This document shows positions 1 through 10,538 of a stretch of DNA of 64,000 bases, piece by piece. The DNA lies in NCBI GenBank assembly GCA_033026295.1, contig CM065175.1, positions 27,313,375 through 27,377,374 on the forward strand, read 5' to 3'. The notes under the pieces were generated by a model. That model was not told the DNA's origin. It searched no databases and saw only the letters and a list, made by a program, of their open reading frames with translations. The first letter of the stretch is position 1, and every line of letters begins with the position of its first letter. The position numbers and the translations under genes were made by a program. Source of the stretch: Channa striata. Lineage: Eukaryota; Chordata; Actinopteri; Anabantiformes; Channidae.

Positions 1-56
1 TGTCCCGACTTGTCGGGGTGAAACGTGCAGCCTTGCTGTTGTTGGGGGGGCCTTAC

Positions 57-243
57 CTGTGTTGGGCTGCCCTTGCTGGCCCGGTCGAGCCGACTCGGAG
101 CCGTCCTGTGACTGCACCTCAATCAAATACGAAGCTTTCTGCTCGCGGTCAAACGAGGCTCGAGTGGCGATGACGCCGCTGTGCGAATTGATGCTGAAGA
201 GCTGCGAGTCCCGGCTCTCGTCCCTCAGAATCACATAGTGGAC
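57..243 (-). CDS. Cadherin exon 15: EC11 body; gene continues past window start
   Basis: 187 nt, residues 1115-1176 plus one base. The acceptor is CTCCTTCTTCAG|GTCCAC and the donor CAACACAG|GTAAGG, phase 1. It encodes VHYVILRDESRDSQLFSINS, then HSGVIATRASFDREQKASYL and IEVQSQDGSESARPGQQGQP. The FDRE and SQDGSESARPG stretches are normal EC strands of the CadN type. The split codon starting with G would give Asp if the next exon begins as expected. No in-frame stop or polyadenylation signal is in view, so the remaining ECs, membrane segment and cytoplasmic tail must lie to the left. Confidence 0.92.
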
Positions 244-332
244 CTGAAGAAGGAGGAGGAAGAAGAAGGTGAAGATGCAGAAGAAGACGAATAACATAAC
301 CAATGATCAGCACAGGCGTGAGCGTTACTCAC

Positions 333-460
333 CATCCCGTGCAGACCCGAGTCCAGGTCTGTGGCCGACACCTGAGCCACCGATGTTCCGATCTCCGCTC
401 CTTCAGGAACCGTGGCCTCGTAGGTGGACGACAGGAAGAAAGGAACGTTGTCGTTCACGT
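333..460 (-). CDS. Cadherin exon 14: EC10/EC11 linker and EC11 start
   Basis: 128 nt, residues 1072-1114, phase 1 in and phase 0 out. The acceptor is TCTGTCATCAG|ACGTG and the donor GGGATG|GTGAGT. The split Asp codon opens the canonical calcium linker DVNDNVPFF (1072-1080). STYEATVPEGAEIGTSVAQV and SATDLDSGLHGM follow, a normal first half of a repeat with the A.D.D.G turn. Intron 14, to exon 15, is only 89 nt. Confidence 0.92.
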
Positions 461-2104
461 CTGATGACAGAAAGACAAGAACAAGCGAAGCGGCAGTGAA
501 AAAATGTTGACTTTTCCGAAGTTTATCGTCATTGTTGTTGTAGGTTCTGGCAGAAGAACACAAAGAATCTGTCAGACCCGTGAAAGCTGATTAAATTGGA
601 TTAAAAACTGAGAAAAGCGAGAAAGACAGTCAGCAAGACGGAGGGAAAGGAAAGCTGTGGAAGCCAGAAAGATTTGTGCTTTTGCAACTTTTACACCAAT
701 AAAAACACCGACTGGAGACAAAGAGAAACAGCAAAGAGACAGTCTGTGGTTTCAGAGTCCATCAGAAAGTTGGAACGCGCCTCCTCTCGCTAATGAAAAC
801 TGAGTTAATAGTGAGGAATTATTCTCCAAACACCCTGAAGAGTCCACAAAGCAGCTTGTCAGCTCACTTTCAAGCTCCGCTAAGCCAATTACGGCGTCCA
901 GTGTGGGTTTGTTCAAAGCCAATCAAAGTCAGGAAGTGTTTTCTCCTCTCGCCGTCTCTCCACCCGCCTACAGATGCTGATTGGGAAATGAGTCACTGTG
1001 AAAATGAGGCGGCCCGGCGCTCACGCCACCAGTCACTCCGGCTTCCTTCCTCTGAAGCGAGGCTTCGTTATTCTCTTCCATCTCGTTCTCCTCCATAGTT
1101 CCAGGGCTTTTGCTTATTACGTCTGAGCCTCTGTCGTTCCCTCGTGGCTCTTCCCCCTCCGCCGGTCGGAGCTCAGCGGCGACTTTTATCAAGAGTATTA
1201 GCAGAGATTTAGAGATTTGGCAGCTTCGTGTCAAATTAGAAATGCTAGAATATAAATACAAACAGTCGATCTTATGTCTCATGTTTGAACGGTGCTCGTC
1301 CCCTTTAACCCCTGACAATAAAGGCCAACAAACGATGTGTCAGTTCCTTCAAAGAAACATGTAGAACTACAGAGGATTTGCTTTTTGCGGCATCAGCGTT
1401 TCCCAGTTGGAGCCAGCTGAGTGGCTGAGCGAGCCGCGTTCACGTGGCCTACGTTCCACGTCCATTAGCTGTAATATGCAGGTGTTTGGACTGTGGGAGG
1501 AAACCCAAGTGAGCACAGAATTCCAACCCTCTCTAGCTGAGAGGCGGCAGTTCTAACCCCTCCACCACCGCGCTGTTGATGAGTTTTACAGGTTTTACAT
1601 GAACTCTTTAAGCGTTTGCATGGTTGGAACTTTGGCACTGCCCCCACAGACTCGTCGACATCGAGCAGCCGAGCAGATCGGGAGTTTTTAGCCCGTCTCT
1701 CTGAGCCTGTTGCTCAGGAATGATGAAGACTTTTGGGTGAGAGGTTAAATCCCTACAAGCAAGTCCAGGCGGCACTAAAAGACGTTTGGGGAAAGAGCTG
1801 GAGGCCTGAGAACCGAAACAGACATTTAGATGTTAAAAGCATCAACACATTACTCACTAGCTACCTGAGGACAAATCCTCACCACTGGCAGTCACAGCTT
1901 CTCGCGTGAGCTGTGATCTAAGGGGCTTTGAAACGATTTGTCGCAGATTGGTCCAATATGAATAAAATCCAATAACAAATTCAGTCATTTACAAGCAGGT
2001 TTAGTCCTAAACGTGATACATGTCATGACATTTCTGCCTTTAGCTTGAGCTTTGAGCATCATGTTTATAGGTTGTGTTGCTTGAAGTACCTCGCCTCGCC
2101 TCAC
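461..2104 (-). other. Intron 13
   Basis: 1.6 kb intron. A SINE-like dispersed repeat fragment lies at 1482-1575; the rest is unremarkable. Confidence 0.85.
1482..1575 (-). repeat. SINE-like dispersed repeat, copy 1
   Basis: The plus strand reads ggactgtgggaggaaaccca, then gcacag and agctgagaggcggcag. In reverse complement this is the familiar teleost repeat with a degenerate tRNA-like head (CTCAGCT...) and TTTCCTCCCACAGTCC near the other end. A related copy in the same orientation lies at 43056-43160. It is degenerate and truncated. The link to a tRNA-derived SINE comes from memory of the pattern. Confidence 0.6.
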
Positions 2105-2354
2105 CTGTCACGTTAACATAGACGGTGGTGAAGGAGGCGAGCGGCACGGCGGCGACGTTCTGCACCCGCACTCTGAGCATGAAGAAGCGAGTCGTTTCGT
2201 AGTCGAGGTTCTCGGCCACCAGGATGGACGCGGAGCCGTCCGCCCGGTTTGGTTTGATGTAGAACCTCACCGGCATGTTGGTCTCGGGCATCTGACCCTC
2301 CTCCAGGTTGTAGGTCACACGAGGGTCACCGAGGGGGGACGTAGCCTTGATGGT
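2105..2354 (-). CDS. Cadherin exon 13: EC10
   Basis: 250 nt, residues 989-1071, phase 0 in and phase 1 out. The acceptor is TGTCCCTGTCAG|ACCATC and the donor TGACAG|GTGAGG. The peptide reads TIKATSPLGDPRVTYNLEEG, then METNMP-like spacing (PETNMPVRFYIKPNRADGSA) and ILVAENLDYETTRFFMLRVR, QNVAAVPLASFTTVYVNVT. EC10 is unusual: it has PLGDPRVTY where most repeats have A.D.D.G.N..L.Y, and QNVAAVPLA where most have A.D.G. I recall this shape as highly conserved from insect CadN to vertebrate type III cadherins. A database search would settle it. Confidence 0.92.
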
Positions 2355-5300
2355 CTGACAGGGACAGAAAGAGGACACAGTTCAATGTCAGCTCATTCTA
2401 ATGGGTCAAAGGACGGATCGAAACAACAAGGCTCGTCCCGCCTCGTGGTGACGTCACGTTATCCCACAGCTGTTTGCCGTCGGCAGAGACGCTCTTTGTC
2501 TTGATGACAGCTCCAACGGCCTCAACGACTCCCAGAACCATAAACCGCTAACACTCGGCAGATAAATTACATCCTAAGATACACAGCAACATTTGAAAGA
2601 ATGCAGGATTTCTAACGGTCAGAGCGGCAGCTCAGTCCTTCTATGGACACGGAACAGCGGTGGTTAAAGCTCCAGAACTTTTCCACGACTCTGACACCTA
2701 AAAAGGTTCCAGTTTCTGTTTTGTTGAAGATTTTCTTCATGTGAATTAGCCAGAAAATATTTGTTTGAATCTGCCTGAGAATGAGTGTGTGGGTGTCCAA
2801 CAGCAGCAGCAGCAGCAGCTTTTAAGGCTCTTGTTATTCTCTCGGCTGTAGATTCAGCTGACCTCAGTGTGTGTGTGTGTGTGTGTGTGTGTGCGACAGT
2901 TGACTGACGGACATTCAGAGATGAAAAGTTAGTTTGTTTTATTTCACCTTTCGAGCTTCTTGCTCGTTAAAACATATAAGTTTTATTCTTAAGGACAGAC
3001 GTGGAATTTGTGCTGTCATGCTGTTTCTCACACTGGCTCTAATGACCCTGTACGGTGTCACTGGATGTTCACGCCCCCCAAACTGTGGGTATGTGATGGT
3101 AATTTGTTTTGGATCAGACTCTTCAAAACTTAATGCTGGCTCAGTCAAAAAGTATTTCAGGATTTTTTGTTCATAATGAACGGAGTCATGATCACCTCGA
3201 TGTGCTACAGTGACGTCCGTGCTGCTGCAGAAGTGCAGAAACAATGACGTGAAGGTGGAAAAGCAGGTAAAAGGTGATTATTCTATGTTGGCTGCTGAGT
3301 TTCTGCTGCAGCAGAATAAACCACTGTGACTGCTGGTTTCTGCTTCCTGTTCAGTGTAATGGTACGGTTAGCTCAGCTCAGCACAAAGACAGCGAGTCCG
3401 GTGTGGGAGACCAGCTCTGTTCCCAGCAGATGTCCCGTTTCCTCTGAGTAACACGAAGAAACGCTGAGTGAGAAACACTGTCAGCCACTTTAAACACCGA
3501 AAGCCTCTCAGCCCTCGCTCCTGGGGACCACAGCAGCTCAAAGGCGTCTCTGTCTCACGTCCTCAGCCACTTAGCATGTGGGGAAGACGGTCCACGAACA
3601 CACCGGCATCCGAAGGGAAACGATCAAAGATCTTTATAGACAATCGTGGCCTGACTTTTGTCATTTTTCACCTTAATGTTGACACGTGTTTGTGAGAGTA
3701 ATGTTTCTTTGAGCGTGACATTCAGCTGTTCAGGTTCCAGGTGAGGAGCCGTGTCAGGACGCGTCGTCCCCCCTCAGCCAGCGGAGCGTGGATGTGCCTG
3801 GCAGCAGGCGCAGGCAGCAGAGCGCACGGAATCAGCGCTAATGAGAAATCCTCTCGTTAGACATCAGCGCAAGGTGTCGAAGCTAAGCTGATCAGCGTCT
3901 GCCACCTTGTCCCACACAGATTAACGCCTGCGGAGACGCGGCAGCGCATCGCGCTCGGCTGGTGCGGCTGGTGCCGAGTGTGATTCAGCAGCTGGAAAAC
4001 ACATCGTCCTGTCAGCTGCACGTGCTACGCTGATTAAAGGGAGGCGCCTTTCAAACTCAGACTCGTGCAGCTTTTTCTCAGCAAAGGGCTTCCTGACAAC
4101 CGAGGCATTATCACAGACTGGTACAAGCTCTTTGAATGATTACGTGGGTAAAGGAACATTTTCAGGTTAACGTCGGACTGTAATAATGTGAAGTCCATGT
4201 TTTTCGGAGGTCTAACGAGGCGTCCTGCTGAGTTAGCATGTGCCGCTCAGGGAACCTGGGAAGACTGGTGAGTCCATCACGTTGACTCCACCGTCCGTGC
4301 TGTTACTGAATGACCCTGGAAGCCAGAGAAAAATCACGTTTCTGTCATTGTGGAGTCATAAACAACGAAAGCCACAATCAGACAAAATGTCACTGCTGCT
4401 AAGAACTAGCAGACACACTGTAGGACTGTAGGTCGTTTTCATCTGACTTCTGAGCGTTACATAACTTCATAACTGTGCTGTTCTGAACAGCCGATGCCGA
4501 GACCGTTATAACATCAGAAGCAGGACATGACTCCACCTCAGTGACATGGAGATTTAACCCGTCCCTCCACCTCGTCAACCATCTAATTAACTGAGCTTAT
4601 TGCTGCTGCTAAATTTAAAATAACAGTTCCTCCTCAGAGCAATTAACACTGCCGAGGAAAGGAAGAAGGATATTTAAGCTTTTGGAAAAATGGGCATGAG
4701 TTTGTACGTGTACGTCATTTGAGCTGCTGTGATGATGTCACCAGGATTACACGTCATAATGATGGACGCTGCCTTTAAAAATTTAAATCCTGAAATATTC
4801 TGCTTCTGTCTCTGTGTGACGAGTTTCCCTTTCATCCTTTCCCTCCTTTATTTGTCAGTTTAGACGAGTTGCTTGATGACTCCTTGAGTTGGCAAATGCA
4901 ATATCATGAATAAAGTTTACTATTTCGCAGTAATTTTTCCGAACCATTTTTGAGCATGTGTTACCCAAACCGGAGCAGCAGGGACCATTTTCAGCAGCAG
5001 ATGAATCCACATTTGGTTTTTACCGAGTTTTTGTAGCTGAAAAACAGAGAAGGCACAGAACAAACACCTACGTTAAATGATGCACACGGATACGCGGCGT
5101 CCTCAGAGTGAGATGAGGAGGGGAAACAGACACGTTAAGCCCAATCAAAGCATCCAAACACTTGGAAAAGATATTTTTGACTTCACTAAATTCCTCACTA
5201 ATTATAACTGCTGTCTCGTCTCTTTCTCTCTGTCTCCCCCCTTCTTTTTGCTCTCCATCCTCCCTCCCTCCATCCCTCTGTCTCTGTCAGGTTAAACACA

Positions 5301-6975
5301 GTAATTAAGCCTCTCGTTTTCCGAGCTGATGAGACACTGTCCATTGTGACGCGGCGACAGCAGGTGTAATTATCTCTCTCGTCTCTCAATCATCTCTGAC
5401 AGACGGAGCTGTAGGTGGGACGACCTCCAATCACCACCGTCATTTCCAGTCGCTTCGGCAACAATGTGGGGGTCGAAAAAGGAGGAGGAAGAGGAGGACG
5501 GATTAAATACGGCACAGGTTCACACTCTCAAACACAGGATTACACACACACACACACTGCAACTGTTTGAAAACCTCCATAAATCCAGCAGCTGGAGGGC
5601 AAAAACTCCTCCACCTTCTAAATCAGCAGCTTAGGAAAAGAGAGCAAATTAGGATGGAGGGATCAAAAGAGAGCGAGAGAGGAAAAAAATAACACCGGAG
5701 GTTCACAGGCAAACCGAGTGTGTGTGTGTGTGTGTCAGGTGAGACAGATTCAGGGTGGGCTGGTTGTTTGCTTGGCAGAAAAATGTTTCGAAGCACTCGG
5801 CTAAACGTGCTGATGCAGAGAGAGTGATGGGTGGAGGAGAAGGGAGGAGAGAGGGATGAAGGAGAAGGAGAAGGAGAAGAAAGTGGCTCCTCGGGGCGCT
5901 CGGCACAGATGTGAAGGAGGATGTAAATGAAAGAGAACTCTTTCACTGCTGCAGGAGGAAGACTGCCCTTAAATGTTCCTCCATTTTTCTCCTCGACTTC
6001 TTCAAATTGAATATCGTCCAAATTGAAGCTGTAAATGTCCCTCGAGTGCGTTGGAATTTGCGTTTTGCCGTTTACCTGCTCCCGCATTTATCTGTGCACA
6101 GGACTGTCATTCATTCATTAGACAGATATAGGAATATTATAAAGGATATTAGGAATCATCGGGGACTCAAACAAGTGATGTGCATGTTTAAAATGCTCAG
6201 TTACAGTGTCAGCTGGCCGCCTGTGTACACGAGGAAAGGACGAACAAACCCGTGACCGCGACGTTTTCAAGTCATGTGGACGAGACCTGACACAGAGTTC
6301 CAACAAATTCACATCATGTTCTCTGACCTCAAGCAAAAAAAGGCAAAATTGAGGCAGCCAGAGGTCAACACATGCAAACCTTTAGTCGTGTGCCTGCCGC
6401 GTTGGTCAGTGGTCTACCAAAGTAGATGTTTTCACGGAGCTGCACTGAAATAAAGTTAACATTGGATCATTTTCTTTCACAATCACATTACTTGACAAAT
6501 TCTATAGTAAATATTCATAATTTCATGTTTTCTCCTTATTAAGGGGTTTATTTCTGTGTAGACAAATGACCATTAAACAGCCTCAACCACCATTTATGTC
6601 TTTACCATTAATTAGTGTCACAGAAATGAACAGGGAGACAAATATAGTGAAGTACTTTTACGAGTATGAATGAGCAGACATGTACTGGTGATGTTTGTGG
6701 CGTCATGAGTGTCACTGAAGCCGACATTTCCTAAAATATCAAACCACATCTGCACTGAACCAGCCAACCAGCAAACGAAGCAAACGGAGCAAACTTCAGC
6801 GGAGAGATGCAGCACGGCGTCAGTGACGATGCATTCAGAGCTACTACGAACATCCCGCACACCAGAAATTCTCTAAAACTTGTGGGGACACATGTGATAA
6901 TGCGCCCAGAAAAATGTGTTAACAAGTGTGAAATCCTCCGAATCCGTTTCGTAATAATCTGGTTCTCTCACTTAC
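2355..6975 (-). other. Intron 12
   Basis: 4.6 kb intron. It contains a CAG run (2801-2819), a TG array (2867-2893) and short CA/TG arrays (5542-5557, 5718-5735), plus a GA-rich patch at about 5825-5885. No gene or named transposable element was seen. Confidence 0.85.
2867..2893. repeat. (TG)n microsatellite
   Basis: Perfect TG run in intron 12; a CAG run lies about 50 bases to its left (2801-2819). Confidence 0.95.
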
Positions 6976-7143
6976 TACTATCTTGGCGTCTCGCACGGTG
7001 TTTTCAGGCACGGTGACCCAGTACTCCGCCTGCTCCCACTGTGGCGGCTGATTGTGGACGTTGGTGATGACGACACTCAGCTCTACAGAGCTGCTGCGGT
7101 TTCCTCCGTCAGACGCCACGATCTGCTGGTTGATCCTGGACGT
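6976..7143 (-). CDS. Cadherin exon 12: EC9 end and EC10 start
   Basis: 168 nt, residues 933-988, phase 0 at both ends and so removable without a frameshift. The acceptor is TCCCTGCAG|ACGTCC and the donor ATAGTA|GTAAGT. It encodes QQIVASDGGNRSSSVELSVV and the junction NVHNQPPQW (960-968). That junction has no calcium-ligand DxNDN but keeps the PPQ end, followed by YWVTVPENTVRDAKIV. GGNRSSSVEL and NVHNQPPQW are the strongest CadN/type III signatures I recognise here. Confidence 0.92.
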
Positions 7144-7702
7144 CTGCAGGGACACGGGCGGAAAAATGCTTTAACAGAGTCCGGAATTATTCAGAGCTGC
7201 TGCTTCTTAAAGTTTATTTCAGGTCGAATAATGCAACCAATCTGCAGGATGGCTTAATTATTCTTAAAGTTTGTCACAGAACTCAATCTTTAATGTCCAT
7301 GCATGCTCGTAAAATTAATGATTACAGCAGAGAGAGTAAGAAAATGTTGAACTTTGAATTGAGTGAGAAGAAGGGAGGTGGGGGTGGGGGTGGGGGTTCT
7401 GGCTTTTGCTAAATTATTGACTGAAGTGTCGTTTAAAAGATCAGTGGAAATGAGAAGCTGCATTAGTCGTCACAGACGTTCAGTGTCCATTTGTTGTACG
7501 GTGTCACAAAGACAGAATTTGACAATATTTCGAGATTTAAGTCTGTTTGATGCAGATTTCATTGTTGTGCAGTGGAGCCGCCGAAGACACAAAGGCCTCC
7601 TCAGTTAACAAGTGAACTGTGGTGCACGTCGTGTTATTGCTGTGTGTGAATGGGTCCGGACTGAGGACAGTGTTTGCTGGTTCTCACTGTGTGGATTCTC
7701 AC
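7144..7702 (-). other. Intron 11
   Basis: 559-nt intron with consensus ends (GTGAGA donor, CCTGCAG acceptor). A short G-rich run ggtgggggtgggggt occurs near 7378-7396. Nothing else was seen. Confidence 0.88.
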
Positions 7703-7875
7703 CTGCGAAATGGGATGGTTGACGTAAATCCAACCTGTACTGGGGTTGATGTGCAGGTACGCTGGCGTCTGATTGGACAGTGAGTAGGTGATGGCCGCGT
7801 TGCTCCCCTGGTCGTCATCGTGTGCCGCCGCTCGCAGGAAACTAGTCCCCACCGGAGTGTCCTCCCTCAGGAAGT
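7703..7875 (-). CDS. Cadherin exon 11: EC9 first part
   Basis: 173 nt, residues 875-932, phase 1 in and phase 0 out. The acceptor is CTTTCCTCTCAG|ACTTCC and the donor TCGCAG|GTGAGA. The peptide includes LREDTPVGTSFLRAAAHDDD, DQGSNAAITYSL and INPSTGWIYVNHPISQ. The GWIYVNHPISQTS stretch, running into exon 12, replaces the usual LDRE strand. That replacement matches my memory of CadN-type (type III) cadherins and is one reason for the family call. Confidence 0.92.
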
Positions 7876-9844
7876 CTGAGAGGAAAGGCGAGGTCAAATA
7901 CTTCACCTGATACTGATCATCCATGCAGCTCTGCTCCTTCTGCTACTGCTTCTACCTTCTACGGGTATTTTTGTCTCTACTGCGACTGTGCTGCTACAAG
8001 CTCCAGTAATTACTCAGATTATCGCTGCTGCCGTGATCCCGCTCGTAGTTCCAACAATTACTACTACCACAGAACCACTGGTACCACCCGGGCTGATAAT
8101 GGCAACGCTACAACTTCTGCTCTTACTGTTGCCGTTATTTGAATGTCTCCAAATTTTCTTCGTTTCTGTTTATCCACAGAACCACTATTTGTCTCATTAG
8201 TGTCATATTCCAGTTCAGATCTGCTACAGTGTCACGTCACACGTCTCCGTCCTTATGTCCAACTAGAGCCAGCTGCGCATAAAATCATATTTGAACGTGT
8301 TGTGTTTGTGTCTGGCCGTCATTAAACCCGCCTGAACCCAGAACAACACACAGCTGTGTGATGGTGAGCACACCCATTATAAGAATGGGAACGCAGGGTT
8401 GTGTTGTGTCAGCAGTGTGTCACCTCATTTTGTCATTTCTGGGTCTCACGCTGCAAAGCCAACAGATGCATTTCTTAATTTATGAATATAACCTCCGATC
8501 CTGCTGACTGCGATGTGTGTCAACAGAAATCACAAGCAGCAGAGAGCAGGTCCTCTGCTGCGCTCCTGCACTTCAAGCATCATGTCAATAGTAACGTTCC
8601 TTTGACGTTTGTGGGTCTCACCAGATACATTTCAACTGAATAATCACATCAGATCCTGCTGAGTCTAATGCGTGTCACAGAAAAACAACAGGAGGAGCGA
8701 ACGCCGGATTCGTCTCGTGTGGTTTTCTCCTACAAACAAAGCAGCTGTGGAGTCCCGTACCGCCGTGTCTTTTAACATCACAACATCGTGTTTCAAATGC
8801 ACATACAAATGAGACGCAATCAAACAGCATCAGCTGCGTCTTTGTGATGATGTGTTTTCACTTTTCAACGGGGGACGATTTACAAACGGTAAATGTGAAA
8901 TGGCCGATTCTACAGCGCTTTTATCCAAAGCACTTTACATTCACACACACACACACACGCCGATGGCAGTGGCTGCCATGCAGGTGCTCACCTGACCCAC
9001 CGGGAGCAACTCGGCGTTCATAAAGTGACTTAGTGAAGATTGTCCTGCTGAACAAAACTTATTTCCTGAATCATTTCTAGTGACAATCAAAAAGCTCAGG
9101 CTGACTTTTTGTCCAGGGAACCGGGGAGATGCCAACAACTACACACAACTCCAAAAAGCAGCGTTTCTAAAATCTAGTGCAGTATGGGTTCATACCGAAG
9201 TGTCTAAATCGAAGTCAATTTTTCAAGCCCAGGTTGTTGAATGACGATCCTCTGATGTGAAGACGTACTATGAACGATGGGATGTGATTCTAAGCAGCTA
9301 CAGAGAGTTTTTCCGGATCACTTCTTCAGTTTGTGCAGGAAACAAACACACAGACACAGGCAGCAGTGGGGGATGAATAAATGAATGCATGTCCTAGAAA
9401 CATTTCAATCTCAGTGTTAAATAGTTAATGAGCCACCCTGTGCATTTCCCAAATCTGACGAGGAGAACTTCTGACACGACGCTTATCAAAACACATATTT
9501 GCACACACGGAAAACAAACACAGACCCGAAGGAGTCGGCAGTGAATATTTCATCAGTCTAAAGAGCTTTCTAGGATTACGAGGATGCAGATTGATCCGTG
9601 GCGACAGTCAGACGGTTTCCACACTTCACCTGTTCCCTCCAAACGAGGGTATAGGCGACGCCAAAGGGACACAAGCCTTTTAATCCACTGCTTCTAAAGA
9701 GCAGCACTGATGGGAGACGTACTACAACGTGGAGCAGGAGAAGTATTCGACTGAAGTAGTGGCCTCTGCAATGACAGTTTAGTAACGGCAGCACTGACGG
9801 CGTAGCAGCGACAAGACAAGAGGAAGTGGTGGTGAGACACTCAC
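7876..9844 (-). other. Intron 10
   Basis: 2.0 kb intron. A dispersed teleost repeat fragment with an internal CA run lies at about 8900-9020; the rest has no recognised content. Confidence 0.85.
8900..9020 (+). repeat. Dispersed teleost repeat, 5' half, with internal CA run
   Basis: Contains tacagcgcttttatccaaag, CACTTTACA, a CA run, then GCCGATGGCAGTGGCTGCC and GGAGCAACTCGGCGTTCA. I recall this string from many fish genomes, where it continues with a 'TGTCTTGCCCAAGGACAC' segment. Here it stops after GTTCA. Confidence 0.55.
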
Positions 9845-10015
9845 ACTGGTAGCGGCTGTTTTCAAACTTGGGGTCGTTGTCGTTCTGGTCGGCGATGAGA
9901 ACTGTGATCTGACAGATCCCGATGAGCGGCTCTTCGGCCTGATCCGTGGCCGTCACCGACAGCGTGAACTCCCTCTGACGCTCGCGGTCGAAACTCACCG
10001 CCGTGGTGATCACAC
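9845..10015 (-). CDS. Cadherin exon 10: EC8 C-terminal half and canonical linker
   Basis: 171 nt, residues 818-874, phase 1 in and out. The acceptor is CTCGTTCGTCAG|GTGTG and the donor CCAGT|GTGAGT. It contains FDRERQREFTLSVTATDQA, with the complete DRE and A.D motifs, and a fully canonical linker DQNDNDPKF (860-868). This EC8/EC9 junction should bind calcium normally. The last base plus two bases of exon 11 encode Tyr, giving NSRYQYFLRED. Confidence 0.92.
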
Positions 10016-10106
10016 CTGACGAACGAGCACGTTCAAAGCAATTAAAGAGCTTCCTGAGCTCGTCCTCGCGTCAAGGAAACTCATGTCGTGTTTGTGTGGA
10101 ACCCAC

Positions 10107-10275
10107 CAGTGTCAGGGTCGATGTCAAACCCGGACGACACCCCGTCTCTGTGCATGATGCCATATTTGATCTCTCCATTCACCCCCATGTCTGCGTCGCG
10201 GGCCTGGACGCGAAGGACAAACGTCCCCGGCGGCCGGTTTTCCAGGACAGCGGCGTTCAGACTGTAGTTCTGACA
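10107..10275 (-). CDS. Cadherin exon 9: EC8 N-terminal half
   Basis: 169 nt, residues 762-817, phase 0 in and phase 1 out. The acceptor is CTGTCGTCCTAG|TGTCAG and the donor CACTG|GTGGGT. The peptide is a textbook cadherin half-repeat: YSLNAAVLENRPPGTFVL (with LEN for the usual VxE), VQARDADMGVNGEIKYGI (ARDAD.G.NG.I.Y calcium-binding turn) and SSGFDIDPDTG (F.ID..TG, the glycine completed in exon 10). Confidence 0.92.
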
Positions 10276-10365
10276 CTAGGACGACAGAGACAGAAACTGA
10301 CGTTGAGCCGAAATGAAAATCCTATCTGAAAAACATACGAGGTTGTACTCGTCAGAGCAACTCAC

Positions 10366-10538
10366 ATCCTGGAAAACCGGTTTGTTGTTGTTGATGTCGT
10401 TGATTCCCACGATGACCTGCGCCGAGCTGCTGAGTGGGTACGGGCCCCCGGACGCGTTGTCGTCTGTCACTGTGATGTTGAGGACGTACTGAGGCCCCCT
10501 GAGCCTGGGAGGTGGACTCCGCCGCAACTTGATGATCC
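10366..10538 (-). CDS. Cadherin exon 8: EC7 C-terminal half
   Basis: 173 nt, residues 704-761, phase 1 in and phase 0 out. The acceptor is TTGCGTGTAG|GG, with a poor pyrimidine tract, and the donor CAGGAT|GTGAGT. The peptide has GIIKLRRSPPPRLRGPQ, YVLNITVTDDNASGG (the Y.L.V...D strand) and linker DINNNKPVF (751-759), in which the Asp of DxNDN is Asn. Exons 8, 9 and 10 form a tight cluster with introns of 90 and 91 nt, in contrast to the kilobase-scale introns on either side. Confidence 0.92.
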
